In this document: piece after piece, positions 43,382 through 50,862 of the stretch
Numbering within the stretch: the first letter of the stretch is position 1
Layout: each line of letters starts with the position of its first letter
NCBI GenBank assembly: GCA_024400115.1
Contig: JAKSNF010000004.1
Location: 1 to 64,000, forward strand
Source: Paludibacteraceae bacterium
GTDB lineage: Bacteria; Bacteroidota; Bacteroidia; Bacteroidales; Paludibacteraceae
DNA length: 64,000 bases
Reading direction: 5' to 3'
Notes under the pieces: generated by a model
The model's database searches: none
What the model saw: the letters and a program-made list of their open reading frames with translations, nothing else
Told to the model about the DNA's origin: nothing
Program-made: the position numbers and the translations under genes

Positions 43382-44473
43382 TTATAACTTATGCATCACC
43401 CAACAATATAGTTTGGGACTCACGTTTATCAGCACCGCTCGCCTCAAATACGTTTTCGTTTGTTGGCGCAACGACAAGGGGAATACATGACGGGCACGCA
43501 ACTGTGTCAGATAAGATTGGCACTCATCATAATAGTTTTTCGCAACCGTTGTTATGGCACCCTCCGCTATTCGACTGCGCATATTACGTAACCATTGACA
43601 CGTCGGATGTTTAACCAATAATTGGTTCAGCGTATCGATAACTACAAACTTATCATCTACGTTCTTGCGTTGCTTATTGGGGTCAATGGCTTTCGTAATA
43701 CTCCCCTCCCGCATCAAGTAATTATATACTATCGTAGTCGTCGCATTCATCCTTTTTGCCACAAGAACCATCCGCGGCATCCACTCAACATCTTCAAAAT
43801 GTATCCCGGAAGTAAATAATATGTTTGATGTTTCGCCGTTCCGGCTATGTTGGATGTCAACGATAAGGGAACGACGAATCATAAACTGCACCGCATAGCA
43901 CGCATACCCCATCCTCGTATTCAAATACGTTTCCCCATCCACTATCTCCGTAACAGTATCCACCTTGCGCGGCGTCTTGTACGGTTCAAACACTTCGTAC
44001 TGCATCTCGCGCGCATCAAACTTTGCACTTTGAACTTTGCACTCTGCACTAATCCTAACATTCTGATAGTCAAATCGCAGCACATCCAATTTCTCCTCGT
44101 CCATCTGCCGCACTAATTCTCCCAACACATTCGGCTCTAAATAGTCGTCCGAATCCACGAACTGTATATACTCCCCTTTTGCCGCCATAACACCCGTATT
44201 CCGCGCTGCCGATAGACCGGCGTTTGGTTGATGGATTATATTTAATGTATCGCCGTTCCGACTATATGTGATGTTTGCCTGTGGCCTGTCGCCTGTAGCC
44301 TGTTGCCTGCCTGCCAGCTCATCGCAAATCTCCCCACTTCCATCGGTGCTACCGTCATCGACTAAGATGACCTCATACTCCTCCTGCGCGAGGTCCTGAT
44401 TCACCACGCTCTCCACGCACTTACGAAGGTAGGGTGCCACATTATATACCGGTATGATAACTGAAAGTTTCAT
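43382..44473 (-). CDS. GT2-type glycosyltransferase with several in-frame inserts
   Basis: 363 residues. The GT-A core is clear: LSVIIPVYNVAPYLRKCVESV, VILVDDGSTDGSGEICDEL, NAGLSAARNTGVMAAKGEYIQFVDSDDYLEP. Four pieces look foreign to the family: a heptamer insert QQATGDRPQA (about 54-65), YSRNGDTLNI (about 66-79), AECKVQSAKF (about 139-151, heptamer phase ACTTTGC) and HSRNGETSNI (about 204-215). The two SRNG pieces are 35-bp copies of each other. All keep the frame. The promoter is at 44496-44526. Confidence 0.87.
   Translation of the reverse strand: MKLSVIIPVYNVAPYLRKCVESVVNQDLAQEEYEVILVDDGSTDGSGEICDELAGRQQATGDRPQANITYSRNGDTLNIIHQPNAGLSAARNTGVMAAKGEYIQFVDSDDYLEPNVLGELVRQMDEEKLDVLRFDYQNVRISAECKVQSAKFDAREMQYEVFEPYKTPRKVDTVTEIVDGETYLNTRMGYACYAVQFMIRRSLIVDIQHSRNGETSNILFTSGIHFEDVEWMPRMVLVAKRMNATTTIVYNYLMREGSITKAIDPNKQRKNVDDKFVVIDTLNQLLVKHPTCQWLRNMRSRIAEGAITTVAKNYYDECQSYLTQLRARHVFPLSLRQQTKTYLRRAVLINVSPKLYCWVMHKL
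44020..44055 (-). repeat. In-frame heptamer array in the GT2 gene, ACTTTGC type
   Basis: Units ACTTTGC, ACTTTGA, ACTTTGC, ACTCTGC, ACTAATC on the plus strand. Translated AECKVQSAKF. Confidence 0.85.
44277..44310 (-). repeat. In-frame heptamer array in the GT2 gene, GCCTGTA type
   Basis: GCCTGTG, GCCTGTC, GCCTGTA, GCCTGTT and a partial unit. Next to it, at 44236-44275, is one copy of the SRNG insert; the second is at 43828-43862. Confidence 0.85.
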
Positions 44474-44495
44474 CGTTGCGTCTCAATTAGCGCGG

Positions 44496-44526
44496 CAAAG
44501 GTACAAAAAAAAAATGACATAGCAAA
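44496..44526 (-). promoter_or_regulatory. Promoter of the GT2 gene
   Basis: Minus-strand TTTG (44526-44523), 19 bases, TACCTTTG (44503-44496). The same 45-bp stretch, with one change in the -7 box, recurs at about 45889-45935. Confidence 0.75.
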
Positions 44527-44591
44527 ATATTTTTATATTTTGTTGCCATTTTTCCAAAAAAGTAAGGGGTAAGAGCAAATTTTCGCCCCTA

Positions 44592-45440
44592 TCACACCGT
44601 ATCAGCAAACGTCCGCTGCGCGCGGTTGAAGATAACCACACCAAGCACCAAGAAGATTACCATCACCACAAACGAATACCCTAACATCCACCATTCGTGA
44701 CTTCCCTCCCCTAAGAAACCATATTTCCACCACTCTAAGATACCCGACAACGGGTTAACCAATATCGCCCTCCTAATCCAAGGATTAGTAATCGTGGACA
44801 TTGGATAGATAACCGGCGTCGCATACATCACCAGTTTTATGAACCAACTGATACAAATCGCCAAATCACGGTACTTAGTGGATATACTACTGCAGAACAG
44901 TCCCAGTCCAACTCCTAACCCCGCCAACATCACCATCAGCAGCGGGAACATCATAATCGCCCACGTGAAGTGCGCCGAACTGCCCGCTATCACGAAGTAA
45001 CCATAGATGCAGAAAAAGATAAACAGCTCTATCGCAAACGGCACCAGACTACTGATAATCGCTGCCAAAGGCGGTATCAAGCGTGGGAAATATACCTTTG
45101 TATAGAGGTGCGCGTACCCACTGAGCGCACCTGCGCAGACATTGAAGCATACCACGAAGAATCCCCAGCAAGAAGTTCCGGCAAGGTAAAAGAGGGGTTT
45201 GGGCACCCCGTCAGTCGGGATACCGGCTATATTACCAAAGACGAGGGTGTACATGATAGTGGTAAGGATAGGGCCAATGAAGAACCATGCATAACCGAGA
45301 ACGGTTTGCTTATAGGAGGCTTGGAGATTGCGTTTTGCCATGATCCATAGCAAATCGCGATAGCGCCAAATCTCCTTTATATCCACATCGAAGAGGTTCG
45401 ACTTAGGCTTTATTTCCAGTGTCCAAGGTTCTTCTTGCAT
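44592..45440 (-). CDS. ABC-2 type polysaccharide export permease (Wzm/TagG-like)
   Basis: 282 residues from the ATG at 45440. The start is chosen because the promoter lies directly upstream at 45464-45495. Six membrane segments and the N-terminal amphipathic piece EIWRYRDLLWIMAKRNLQASYKQTVLGYAW fit the ABC2 exporter permeases that move lipid-linked polysaccharide across the inner membrane. The partner ATPase (Wzt/TagH) normally follows. Here the next gene is the GT2 enzyme behind its own promoter, so the ATPase must be elsewhere. Confidence 0.87.
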   Translation of the reverse strand: MQEEPWTLEIKPKSNLFDVDIKEIWRYRDLLWIMAKRNLQASYKQTVLGYAWFFIGPILTTIMYTLVFGNIAGIPTDGVPKPLFYLAGTSCWGFFVVCFNVCAGALSGYAHLYTKVYFPRLIPPLAAIISSLVPFAIELFIFFCIYGYFVIAGSSAHFTWAIMMFPLLMVMLAGLGVGLGLFCSSISTKYRDLAICISWFIKLVMYATPVIYPMSTITNPWIRRAILVNPLSGILEWWKYGFLGEGSHEWWMLGYSFVVMVIFLVLGVVIFNRAQRTFADTV

Positions 45441-45463
45441 ATTCTCTCTGTCCCTTTTGACTG

Positions 45464-45495
45464 CAAAGATACAACAAAAATTTGGTATGAGCAAA
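45464..45495 (-). promoter_or_regulatory. Promoter of the export permease
   Basis: Minus-strand TTTG (45495-45492), 20 bases, TATCTTTG (45471-45464). The surrounding 40 bases are nearly the same as at the TPR-ribH promoter. Confidence 0.8.
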
Positions 45496-46140
45496 TTTAT
45501 TTTCTATTTTTAGGCAAATTAGATGTAATCTAACCATATAAAGTACAAAAATCACTGCGGGAGCTTGCTTATGGTAGTGATTTGTGGACTTTATATGGAA
45601 GGGCATAGCCCTTGCCTAAAAATAGAAAATACTTACTCGTATTAATAAAGACGAGGTATGTATTTTCGAGGTGGGCTCGTGTCAGCGAGGTCGGTGTCCT
45701 CGAAGATACAACCTTATAGCTTAGCAGGCGGCGTCCGAAATATTAACAACTCATATTAATAAACGTGCGACCGTATTTTCGGGGGCATGGTGTCCCCCGA
45801 TGAAATGGGGGAAACAGTATCTAGCGAAAGGGGGTAACACTGTTGGATAAGGGGAGGATTTTGGGTGGCTTAGCAGGCGGCGTCCGAAGGTACAAAAAAA
45901 AAATGACATAGCAAAATATTTTTATATTTTGTAATCATTTTGTGCATTTTTGCCTATATGGCTATCGGAAAAAGCGATAGCACTATCGAAAATAACATTA
46001 AAAAAATGAAATCAACGGGTAAGGTTTGGCACGGGGCTTGCAAGAATCTTAGCGTACCGGGGAGCTATCAGGTGGTAAGGAACCAACCCCTCCCGCTCCC
46101 GTTGCCAAATAACCTAAAACTTATAAAAACCATTACAACT
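45496..46140. other. Spacer of dispersed repeats before ferritin
   Basis: No gene is supported. It holds two copies of a GGCGGCGTCCGAA word (about 45727 and 45873; a third is at about 7800), a CCCCC-GATGAAAT-GGGGG hairpin element (about 45789-45830) matching the one at 2303-2341, a second copy of the GT2 promoter stretch (about 45889-45935) and a GATAG palindrome group (about 45961-45995). The frame opening at 45940 leads into ferritin, but the true start is at 46141. Confidence 0.6.
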
Positions 46141-46632
46141 ATGACAACAAAACTTTACAACGCAATGAACGCGCAAATCAACGCTGAACTCTGGTCCGCT
46201 TACCTCTACCTGAGCATGTCCCTTCATGCCGACAAGATGAACCGTCCCGGCATAGCCCACTGGTTCTACCTGCAGAACCTCGAGGAACAAGACCATGCCC
46301 GCCGGTTACAGAAATTTATGCTTAACCGCGACGCGAACATCACCCTCCAACCCATCGGAGCCGTGCCCACCGCTTGGAACAGCCTCAAGGACATGTTCGA
46401 GCAGACGCAGCAGCACGAGATGGATGTTACGCGGATGATTCATCATCTGGTATCCCTCGCCCGCGAGGAGAAAGACTACGCCGCCGAGGAGCGCCTCTGG
46501 TGGTTCGTGAAAGAGCAAGTGGAGGAAGAAGCTACCGCCAAGGCGCTGCTCATGGATCTCAAACTCGCCGATGGCGATCCCGCGGCCCTCGCCGCACTCG
46601 ATGCCCGCATGGGGGAGAGGAAGGGGGAGTAG
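46141..46632 (+). CDS. ftnA: Bacterial non-haem ferritin
   Basis: 163 residues from the ATG at 46141; homology begins there. It stores iron as a 24-mer shell. Ferroxidase ligands are seen in INAELWSAYLYLSM (Glu), LEEQDHARRL (Glu and His), TQQHEMDVTRMI (Glu) and EQVEEEATAKAL (Glu). The last residues (GERKGE) run into a G-rich repeat. Two units of the GCCTGTA-type heptamer (coding-strand TACTGGC, TACAGGC) lie 45 bases after the stop, in the same orientation to transcription as elsewhere. Confidence 0.92.
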   Translation: MTTKLYNAMNAQINAELWSAYLYLSMSLHADKMNRPGIAHWFYLQNLEEQDHARRLQKFMLNRDANITLQPIGAVPTAWNSLKDMFEQTQQHEMDVTRMIHHLVSLAREEKDYAAEERLWWFVKEQVEEEATAKALLMDLKLADGDPAALAALDARMGERKGE

Positions 46633-46844
46633 ACCCATCCCCTGCCCTTCCCTCAAAGGGCAGGGAGTGGATGACCACAGGCTACTGGCTACAGGCAATT
46701 TTTATAAAGATTTTTGTATAGATTTTAAGTATGATTTCTGAGGGCTTTGCCCGAGATGAAAAAGAAAGGATATGCTTAAAAGATTTTGAACTAATTTTCA
46801 GTCTAGATTTTTCTTGATAGTCTGAACTTACAAATTATTAACGA

Positions 46845-46964
46845 TTGACTTTGACACAAAACAAGTACTCGGATCAATTGCCGATTGAGGTTAAAATCCT
46901 CCTTATTTATTGCACCATCACCCTCGCGGTGATAATAGCAATGGCCATATTCTACCCGTGCTGA
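46845..46964 (+). CDS. Possible very small membrane protein
   Basis: 39 codons from a TTG, with no ATG available: a short polar start (TQNKYSDQLPIEV) and one strong hydrophobic helix (LLIYCTITLAVIIAMAIF) ending YPC. The frame is followed after 16 bases by a strong terminator at 46981-47004, which supports transcription. I do not recognise it. The rare start and lack of a visible promoter weigh against. Confidence 0.3.
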   Translation: MTLTQNKYSDQLPIEVKILLIYCTITLAVIIAMAIFYPC

Positions 46965-46980
46965 GGGGAAATGAAATAAA

Positions 46981-47004
46981 CAGGAGCCGCAGTCGCGGCT
47001 CCTG
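46981..47004. terminator. Strong bidirectional terminator
   Basis: Perfect 10-bp stem (CAGGAGCCGC and GCGGCTCCTG) with loop AGTC, T-rich on both sides when read on either strand. Confidence 0.75.
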
Positions 47005-47065
47005 TTTGTGTAAAAAGGTATTATATTGATAAATAAGTATTTACACGCGTTCTTTGATTTTTGCC

Positions 47066-47295
47066 TCCCGCTCACGGGGAGCGACCTCACTATCATCTGC
47101 GTAATTGAGGAGAAGTGACCGAAACACCCCATTGGGAACCTACTGGATTTCCAATCGTTGTGAGGTCTCTTCGACGAGCCGAGGGTGTGCTTTAGCCACA
47201 CGAATAAACTAATTAAGCGTGGGGTTAGCGTTGGCGCGTAATAGCGTAGCGAGCGTAATAACGAGCAACGCCGACCTTCGGTCTAGTGAGCGGGA
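47066..47295. mobile_element. MITE-like dispersed element, copy 1
   Basis: 230 bases bounded by inverted ends TCCCGCTCAC (47066-47075) and GTGAGCGGGA (47286-47295). The interior shares long blocks with 51915-52274 (GTGCTTTAGCC, a GCGTAATTGAGGAG start and a GCGTAATA-rich end). No protein is encoded. No target-site duplication is obvious. Confidence 0.5.
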
Positions 47296-47416
47296 AAAAA
47301 CAAAAAAAAAAATAATGCAACAGTACTAATTATGCAACGAAAACATTATGCTCAATGCGCATAATTTCAAATTCGGTGGCGAAGGTACGGAAAAATATTG
47401 ATATACGCAAACAAAA

Positions 47417-47448
47417 GATGCGATTTTTTTCGGAATCGCATCTTTTTA
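47417..47448 (-). terminator. Intrinsic terminator of the hsp20 gene
   Basis: Minus strand: 10-bp stem AGATGCGATT/AATCGCATCT followed by TTTTGTTTG. It lies about 50 bases after the hsp20 stop. The plus strand also has a T run after the same stem. Confidence 0.65.
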
Positions 47449-47476
47449 GTTCATAGTTCATAGTGCATAATGCAGG
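47449..47476. repeat. Heptamer array, AGTTCAT type
   Basis: AGTTCAT twice, AGTGCAT, AATGCAG. The word is the ACTATGA word of the 23865-24039 array on the other strand. Confidence 0.8.
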
Positions 47477-47498
47477 GTGAACTACCGTTTTCTCGTCT

Positions 47499-47987
47499 TT
47501 ACTCTATCGCGATGGTTTGCGTGGGATGGAGCTGATGGTCTGGAGCTAACTTGGGTAGCGTAATGCGCAGTACACCATTCTTCATCTTGGCTTGTATGCC
47601 CTTCCGGTCAATATCCTCCGGCAGAAGAATCTGCTGCTCAAAGCGGCTGTAGTTAAACTCCCTGCGGAGATACTTGCACTCGCCCGACTTGCACTCCTGT
47701 TTCTTATCTCCTGTAGCCTCTCCGCCTTTCGGCCTATCAGCCTCTTTACCGGCCGCTTGCTCCAATCTCACGAGCAGGGTGTTCTGCTCAGTGACGGATA
47801 CGGAGAAGTCCTCCTTACTCCGTCCGGGAGCGGCCAGTTCGATAAGGTAATTGTCATCATCTTCGGCGATATTGACGGCAGGTTCGGATAAAGCCGCGGT
47901 ACGCAGGCTTGGCCAGCCCTCACTGAAGAAATCGTTAATCCAGTCGCTTAATCGACTCGGTTCTTGTCTTTTAATAATAGGTAACAT
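47499..47987 (-). CDS. Hsp20/alpha-crystallin small heat-shock protein
   Basis: 162 residues. The alpha-crystallin domain (about 36-155) begins EPAVNIAEDDDNYLIELAAPGRSKEDFSVSV and ends with KNGVLRITLPK, the conserved strand. It holds unfolding proteins in solution. The loop between strands, about residues 74-96, is expanded by a repeat-derived piece (EADRPKGGEATGDKKQECKSGECKYL region), in frame. A C-terminal I-x-I-type anchor is present as TIAIE. Confidence 0.9.
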   Translation of the reverse strand: MLPIIKRQEPSRLSDWINDFFSEGWPSLRTAALSEPAVNIAEDDDNYLIELAAPGRSKEDFSVSVTEQNTLLVRLEQAAGKEADRPKGGEATGDKKQECKSGECKYLRREFNYSRFEQQILLPEDIDRKGIQAKMKNGVLRITLPKLAPDHQLHPTQTIAIE

Positions 47988-48409
47988 AGTTTTTAGGTTT
48001 TTGTTTTTGTTAATCTTGGTTTAATTCGGTGACGGAAGCGATAGTGGCTGGATCCTTGCCGGCTATTAGCTCTCGTTGCCCACAAAACAGCAAGACCCGT
48101 GCCAAAGCACGAGTCCTGTTTACATTTTATCTATGTTATTTTCGATAGGGCTATCGATAAAAGCGATAATGCTAAAAATCCGCCATCAGGAGGGAGGGAG
48201 CGAGAGGGGGAGGGCATATTCCCCCTGCTCTTCCCCGTCCATTCCCTCTCAACATTCACTCGGTAACTGCTCGGTTTCTGGTCTGCTTTTACTCAGTACC
48301 CACATCTGTCCTACCCCTATCTCTCCTCTAGGCTGCTTGCAGCCGCGCCTCTCTGCCTATCAGCCTCCTCCCCTTCGGGGGTCGGGGGACTCCCGACTCC
48401 TCTACTCCC
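47988..48409. other. Spacer with a 78-bp dispersed element and low-complexity words
   Basis: No gene is supported. It contains one copy of the GACCCGTGC hairpin element (48091-48168) and, at about 48340-48425, a patchwork of repeat words (GCCTATCAGCCT and 8-bp CTACTCCC units). The 8-bp units run up to the stop codon of the next gene. Confidence 0.6.
48091..48168. repeat. 78-bp dispersed element with two hairpins, copy 1
   Basis: Hairpin GACCCGTGC-CAAA-GCACGAGTC, a T-rich joint, then TTTCGATAG-(GG)-CTATCG and AGCGATA. The second copy is 53534-53612. Confidence 0.75.
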
Positions 48410-48787
48410 CTACTCCTCTACTCCTACCTTTATCCTCACATAGTCCCACAAATATCGGCATCGCTTCCCATGAAACACAAACCCGTCTCTACCATGTCTT
48501 CTCTCCTCACTCATCCATCGGATATACTCTTGTCTTAAATTTTCCCTCTCTACAGGGTCCTTATACAACTGTGAAGCTCTGGTTTGATTAGCCTTCAATC
48601 TATCGATACCCTGCTTTTGTGCTTCCGGCATCACCCATAGATTCTTGCGTTTTCCTCTGGGGTTACGCGGTCCGGGTTTGCGTTTAATGATTACCCAACC
48701 TGGTCTGCCTGGCGCATTACTGATGTACTCATTTTTTCCAATCGATCCTTTCATCGAATCATACGGTTCACTTAGTTTTCCTATCAT
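48410..48787 (-). CDS. Small basic protein of unknown function
   Basis: 125 residues, rich in Arg and Lys. The central RPGWVIIKRKPGPRNPRGKRKNLWVMPEAQ and the helix REEYIRWMSEERRHG-like C-terminal part look like a nucleic-acid-binding protein, but I do not recognise a family. It lies downstream of the DUF3987 gene in the same direction, with a pair of hairpins between (48843-48935). That neighbourhood suggests a mobile-element origin. Two frames upstream and downstream give no alternative. Confidence 0.6.
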   Translation of the reverse strand: MIGKLSEPYDSMKGSIGKNEYISNAPGRPGWVIIKRKPGPRNPRGKRKNLWVMPEAQKQGIDRLKANQTRASQLYKDPVERENLRQEYIRWMSEERRHGRDGFVFHGKRCRYLWDYVRIKVGVEE

Positions 48788-48842
48788 AATAATAAAAATT
48801 TAGTTAATAATTGTGTCTTGTGTCGCGCATTTTGCACGAATT

Positions 48843-48935
48843 GAAATGGTCATGACCAAATGACCATTTCTATGTAATTTGCTATTATTCTGTGTGTTAT
48901 AGAGAAATGGTCATCTGGTCATGACCATTTCTCAT
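48843..48935. repeat. Paired GGTCATGACC hairpins between DUF3987 and the small basic gene
   Basis: Copy 1 pairs 48843-48853 with 48860-48870 around GACCAA. Copy 2 (about 48903-48934) pairs GAGAAATGGTCAT with its complement around a six-base centre, 13 bp perfect. The copies are in opposite orientation. The second overlaps the DUF3987 stop codon. Confidence 0.75.
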
Positions 48936-50278
48936 GCTATTTTTTGGTAGAAGCCATGTTTTTCTTTAATAAGCGTCCCTATTTCTATCCAGTTTTCTAT
49001 CCATCGGCGAGCCGTCTTTTCAGATGCCCCCATCTTTCCTGCCAACGTGATACATTCTCCCGTACTGAACGTCTCCGGCAAACTCACAAAGAACGTCTCT
49101 TTTTGATAGCTACCTTTGATACTCGGCACTGCTTCTTTACTTCCTTCCGTTATCTGATTATACGCATCCGCCGTATGAAGCAACATCTTCGTCCCTATCA
49201 CCATCGCCGTCTCAAAATCAGCATCGGAACACGCCATCCTATCGCCTGTAGCAAAGCGTCCACTAACCTGTAGCGGAGCGTCCTGTAGCGGAGCGTCCTG
49301 TAGCCTATCGGCTAACCTCAACGCACTCAGTACTGCCGCAATCCTCATCACGTTGATACCGTTTCTCACTACGCTTGCATGGAAGCCATCGCCTAACACG
49401 CGCACGTATTCCTTATATTCTTTCTCCATTACCTGCCCCAACAGACTCGCTTGCTCTGCCGTCAATCGGAACTCAATCTCGCCTCTAACCTGTAGGTGCT
49501 TTGCGCCGTCCTGTAGGCACGTAGTGCCGTCCTCTAACCTTTCCGCCATGCGCTTCACTTGCATCGCAAGGCGCTCCACTAACGCCTCTACCTCTTTTCC
49601 CTCCTCGCTCGGTTGGAAGACGGAGCCGTCAAAGTCCTGATGTTCTCTTACCACGACCGTCATTAGTCGCGAGAAGAAACCGTTCTCCACACTCGGCACT
49701 AATGCCTTAAACTGACTGAACGTACCCGTAAGCATCATGCCTACCTTCGGGCAAGCAATCTCCGTCTGTCCGCTATTGAGACGGTTCTTACTGAGCGTTT
49801 CATGTTCAGCGGCTTTACGAAGAGCGGTATTGTAACTCATTGCTCCTCCTTTCCATATATCGGTAATGACACTACCCTCGGTCTCAAAGAGCAGACCGCA
49901 ACCGTCTTGGTCAAGCAGCTGTTGATAGAAAGCGGGATAGGTGCTATCGCCCGCGATAATAAGAGGTGTGTCCTCATGCACTTTCTCCACAAGGCGTTTG
50001 CTTAGTTCGGCTATACCCTTACCGCTGGCAGCCCCTGCCATGATGAAGGTCATCAGTTCGGGATAGTAGCGTTTGCCCGTTGTTCCGTAGCGGAAATAGA
50101 CGGAGTTCATGACGGTCGATAAGGTCGTGAGTGAACTCATGAGCAGCATGTCCTTTTGTTCGGTGGTGTGAGCCACGCTGAGGAGGTCTTGCAGGATTTG
50201 AGGCAGTGCCTCCATGTTGAGGTGCGACGTGATTTGTAGGTCGTCACATTCGGTGAGATGGATTGTTTTTTGTTCCAT
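48932..50278 (-). CDS. DUF3987 protein, P-loop ATPase-like, mobile-element type
   Basis: 448 residues. The N-terminal part has a Walker-A-like MAGAASGKGI (about 80) and GLLFETEGSVIT (about 127), both typical of DUF3987 proteins, which are common on Bacteroidota mobile elements. The C-terminal MGASEKTARRWIENWIEIGTLIKEKHGFY is a winged-helix end. Two repeat-derived segments sit in frame: about 243-264 (ERLEDGTTCLQDGAKHLQV) and about 321-346 (RLQDAPLQDAPLQVSGRFATGDR). Function in replication or mobilisation is inferred only from family context. Confidence 0.82.
   Translation of the reverse strand: MEQKTIHLTECDDLQITSHLNMEALPQILQDLLSVAHTTEQKDMLLMSSLTTLSTVMNSVYFRYGTTGKRYYPELMTFIMAGAASGKGIAELSKRLVEKVHEDTPLIIAGDSTYPAFYQQLLDQDGCGLLFETEGSVITDIWKGGAMSYNTALRKAAEHETLSKNRLNSGQTEIACPKVGMMLTGTFSQFKALVPSVENGFFSRLMTVVVREHQDFDGSVFQPSEEGKEVEALVERLAMQVKRMAERLEDGTTCLQDGAKHLQVRGEIEFRLTAEQASLLGQVMEKEYKEYVRVLGDGFHASVVRNGINVMRIAAVLSALRLADRLQDAPLQDAPLQVSGRFATGDRMACSDADFETAMVIGTKMLLHTADAYNQITEGSKEAVPSIKGSYQKETFFVSLPETFSTGECITLAGKMGASEKTARRWIENWIEIGTLIKEKHGFYQKIA
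49486..49548 (-). repeat. In-frame TGTAGGT/GCCGTCC array inside DUF3987
   Basis: 7-bp phase: TGTAGGT, GCTTTGC, GCCGTCC, TGTAGGC, ACGTAGT, GCCGTCC, TCTAACC. It contains hairpins GGTGC-TTT-GCGCC and GGCAC-GTA-GTGCC. A second, 15-bp-period repeat lies in frame at about 49256-49315. Confidence 0.8.
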
Positions 50279-50862
50279 AAGTTTTTGTGTTTTAATAGGT
50301 TTATAATTAGTATTTTAGGCGCATTTTGCCCTAAAATTATATTGTCTTCAGAAAAGTACCTCTTCTACCCTTTCTTTGTGTCATTTTTTCAAAAAGTGGC
50401 ATATTTTTTTGCCGAAATCGTTCAAAAATCTGTATTTTGTCATCTCTAACTTACACCACTCCGGACCTATATCCTCCTCACTATACCATACAACAAATTC
50501 TCTATTATTGTATGCCCTTCATTATATTTTACCATTTTTTCACATATGGGCATAGTATCCCCCGAGAAAAAATAAATTTCTCACTATTTATATACGCAAG
50601 TGTGTCATTTTTGACACTGATTTTGGAAAATAAATGCAAAAAAAAAATGAGGGTCTCTTTTCAGAAACCCTCACTAAATGACGTTTAGAGGACGTTTAAA
50701 ACGTCATTCGCGATAACACATCCACAATGGACAAATTATATTCGTCTTGCTTTTCCATAATTGATTGCAAAATCTCTACTGCAAAGGTACGATTTTTTTC
50801 CGATATACGCAAAAAAAAAATGCAGATTTTCTACATTTTTTTTGGTTAGAGGTTAGAGGGAA
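50279..50862. other. AT-rich spacer with palindromes, no gene seen
   Basis: Between the DUF3987 start and the LysR stop. The frame at 50437-50688 has no family features and lies in AT-rich text. Notable are a GAGGGT/ACCCTC hairpin (about 50648-50671), an AATGACGTTT palindrome pair (about 50677-50708) and two GGTTAGA heptamers (50844-50857) at the LysR end. Confidence 0.5.

Noticed and set aside
45940..46140. N-terminal extension of ferritin
   Set aside because: Homology starts at the ATG at 46141; the extension translates palindromic repeat sequence.
46803..47201. 132-codon frame on the minus strand
   Set aside because: It crosses a strong terminator hairpin and the MITE-like element and has no recognisable features.
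50437..50688. 83-codon frame on the plus strand
   Set aside because: AT-rich spacer text, no family features and no promoter of good quality.
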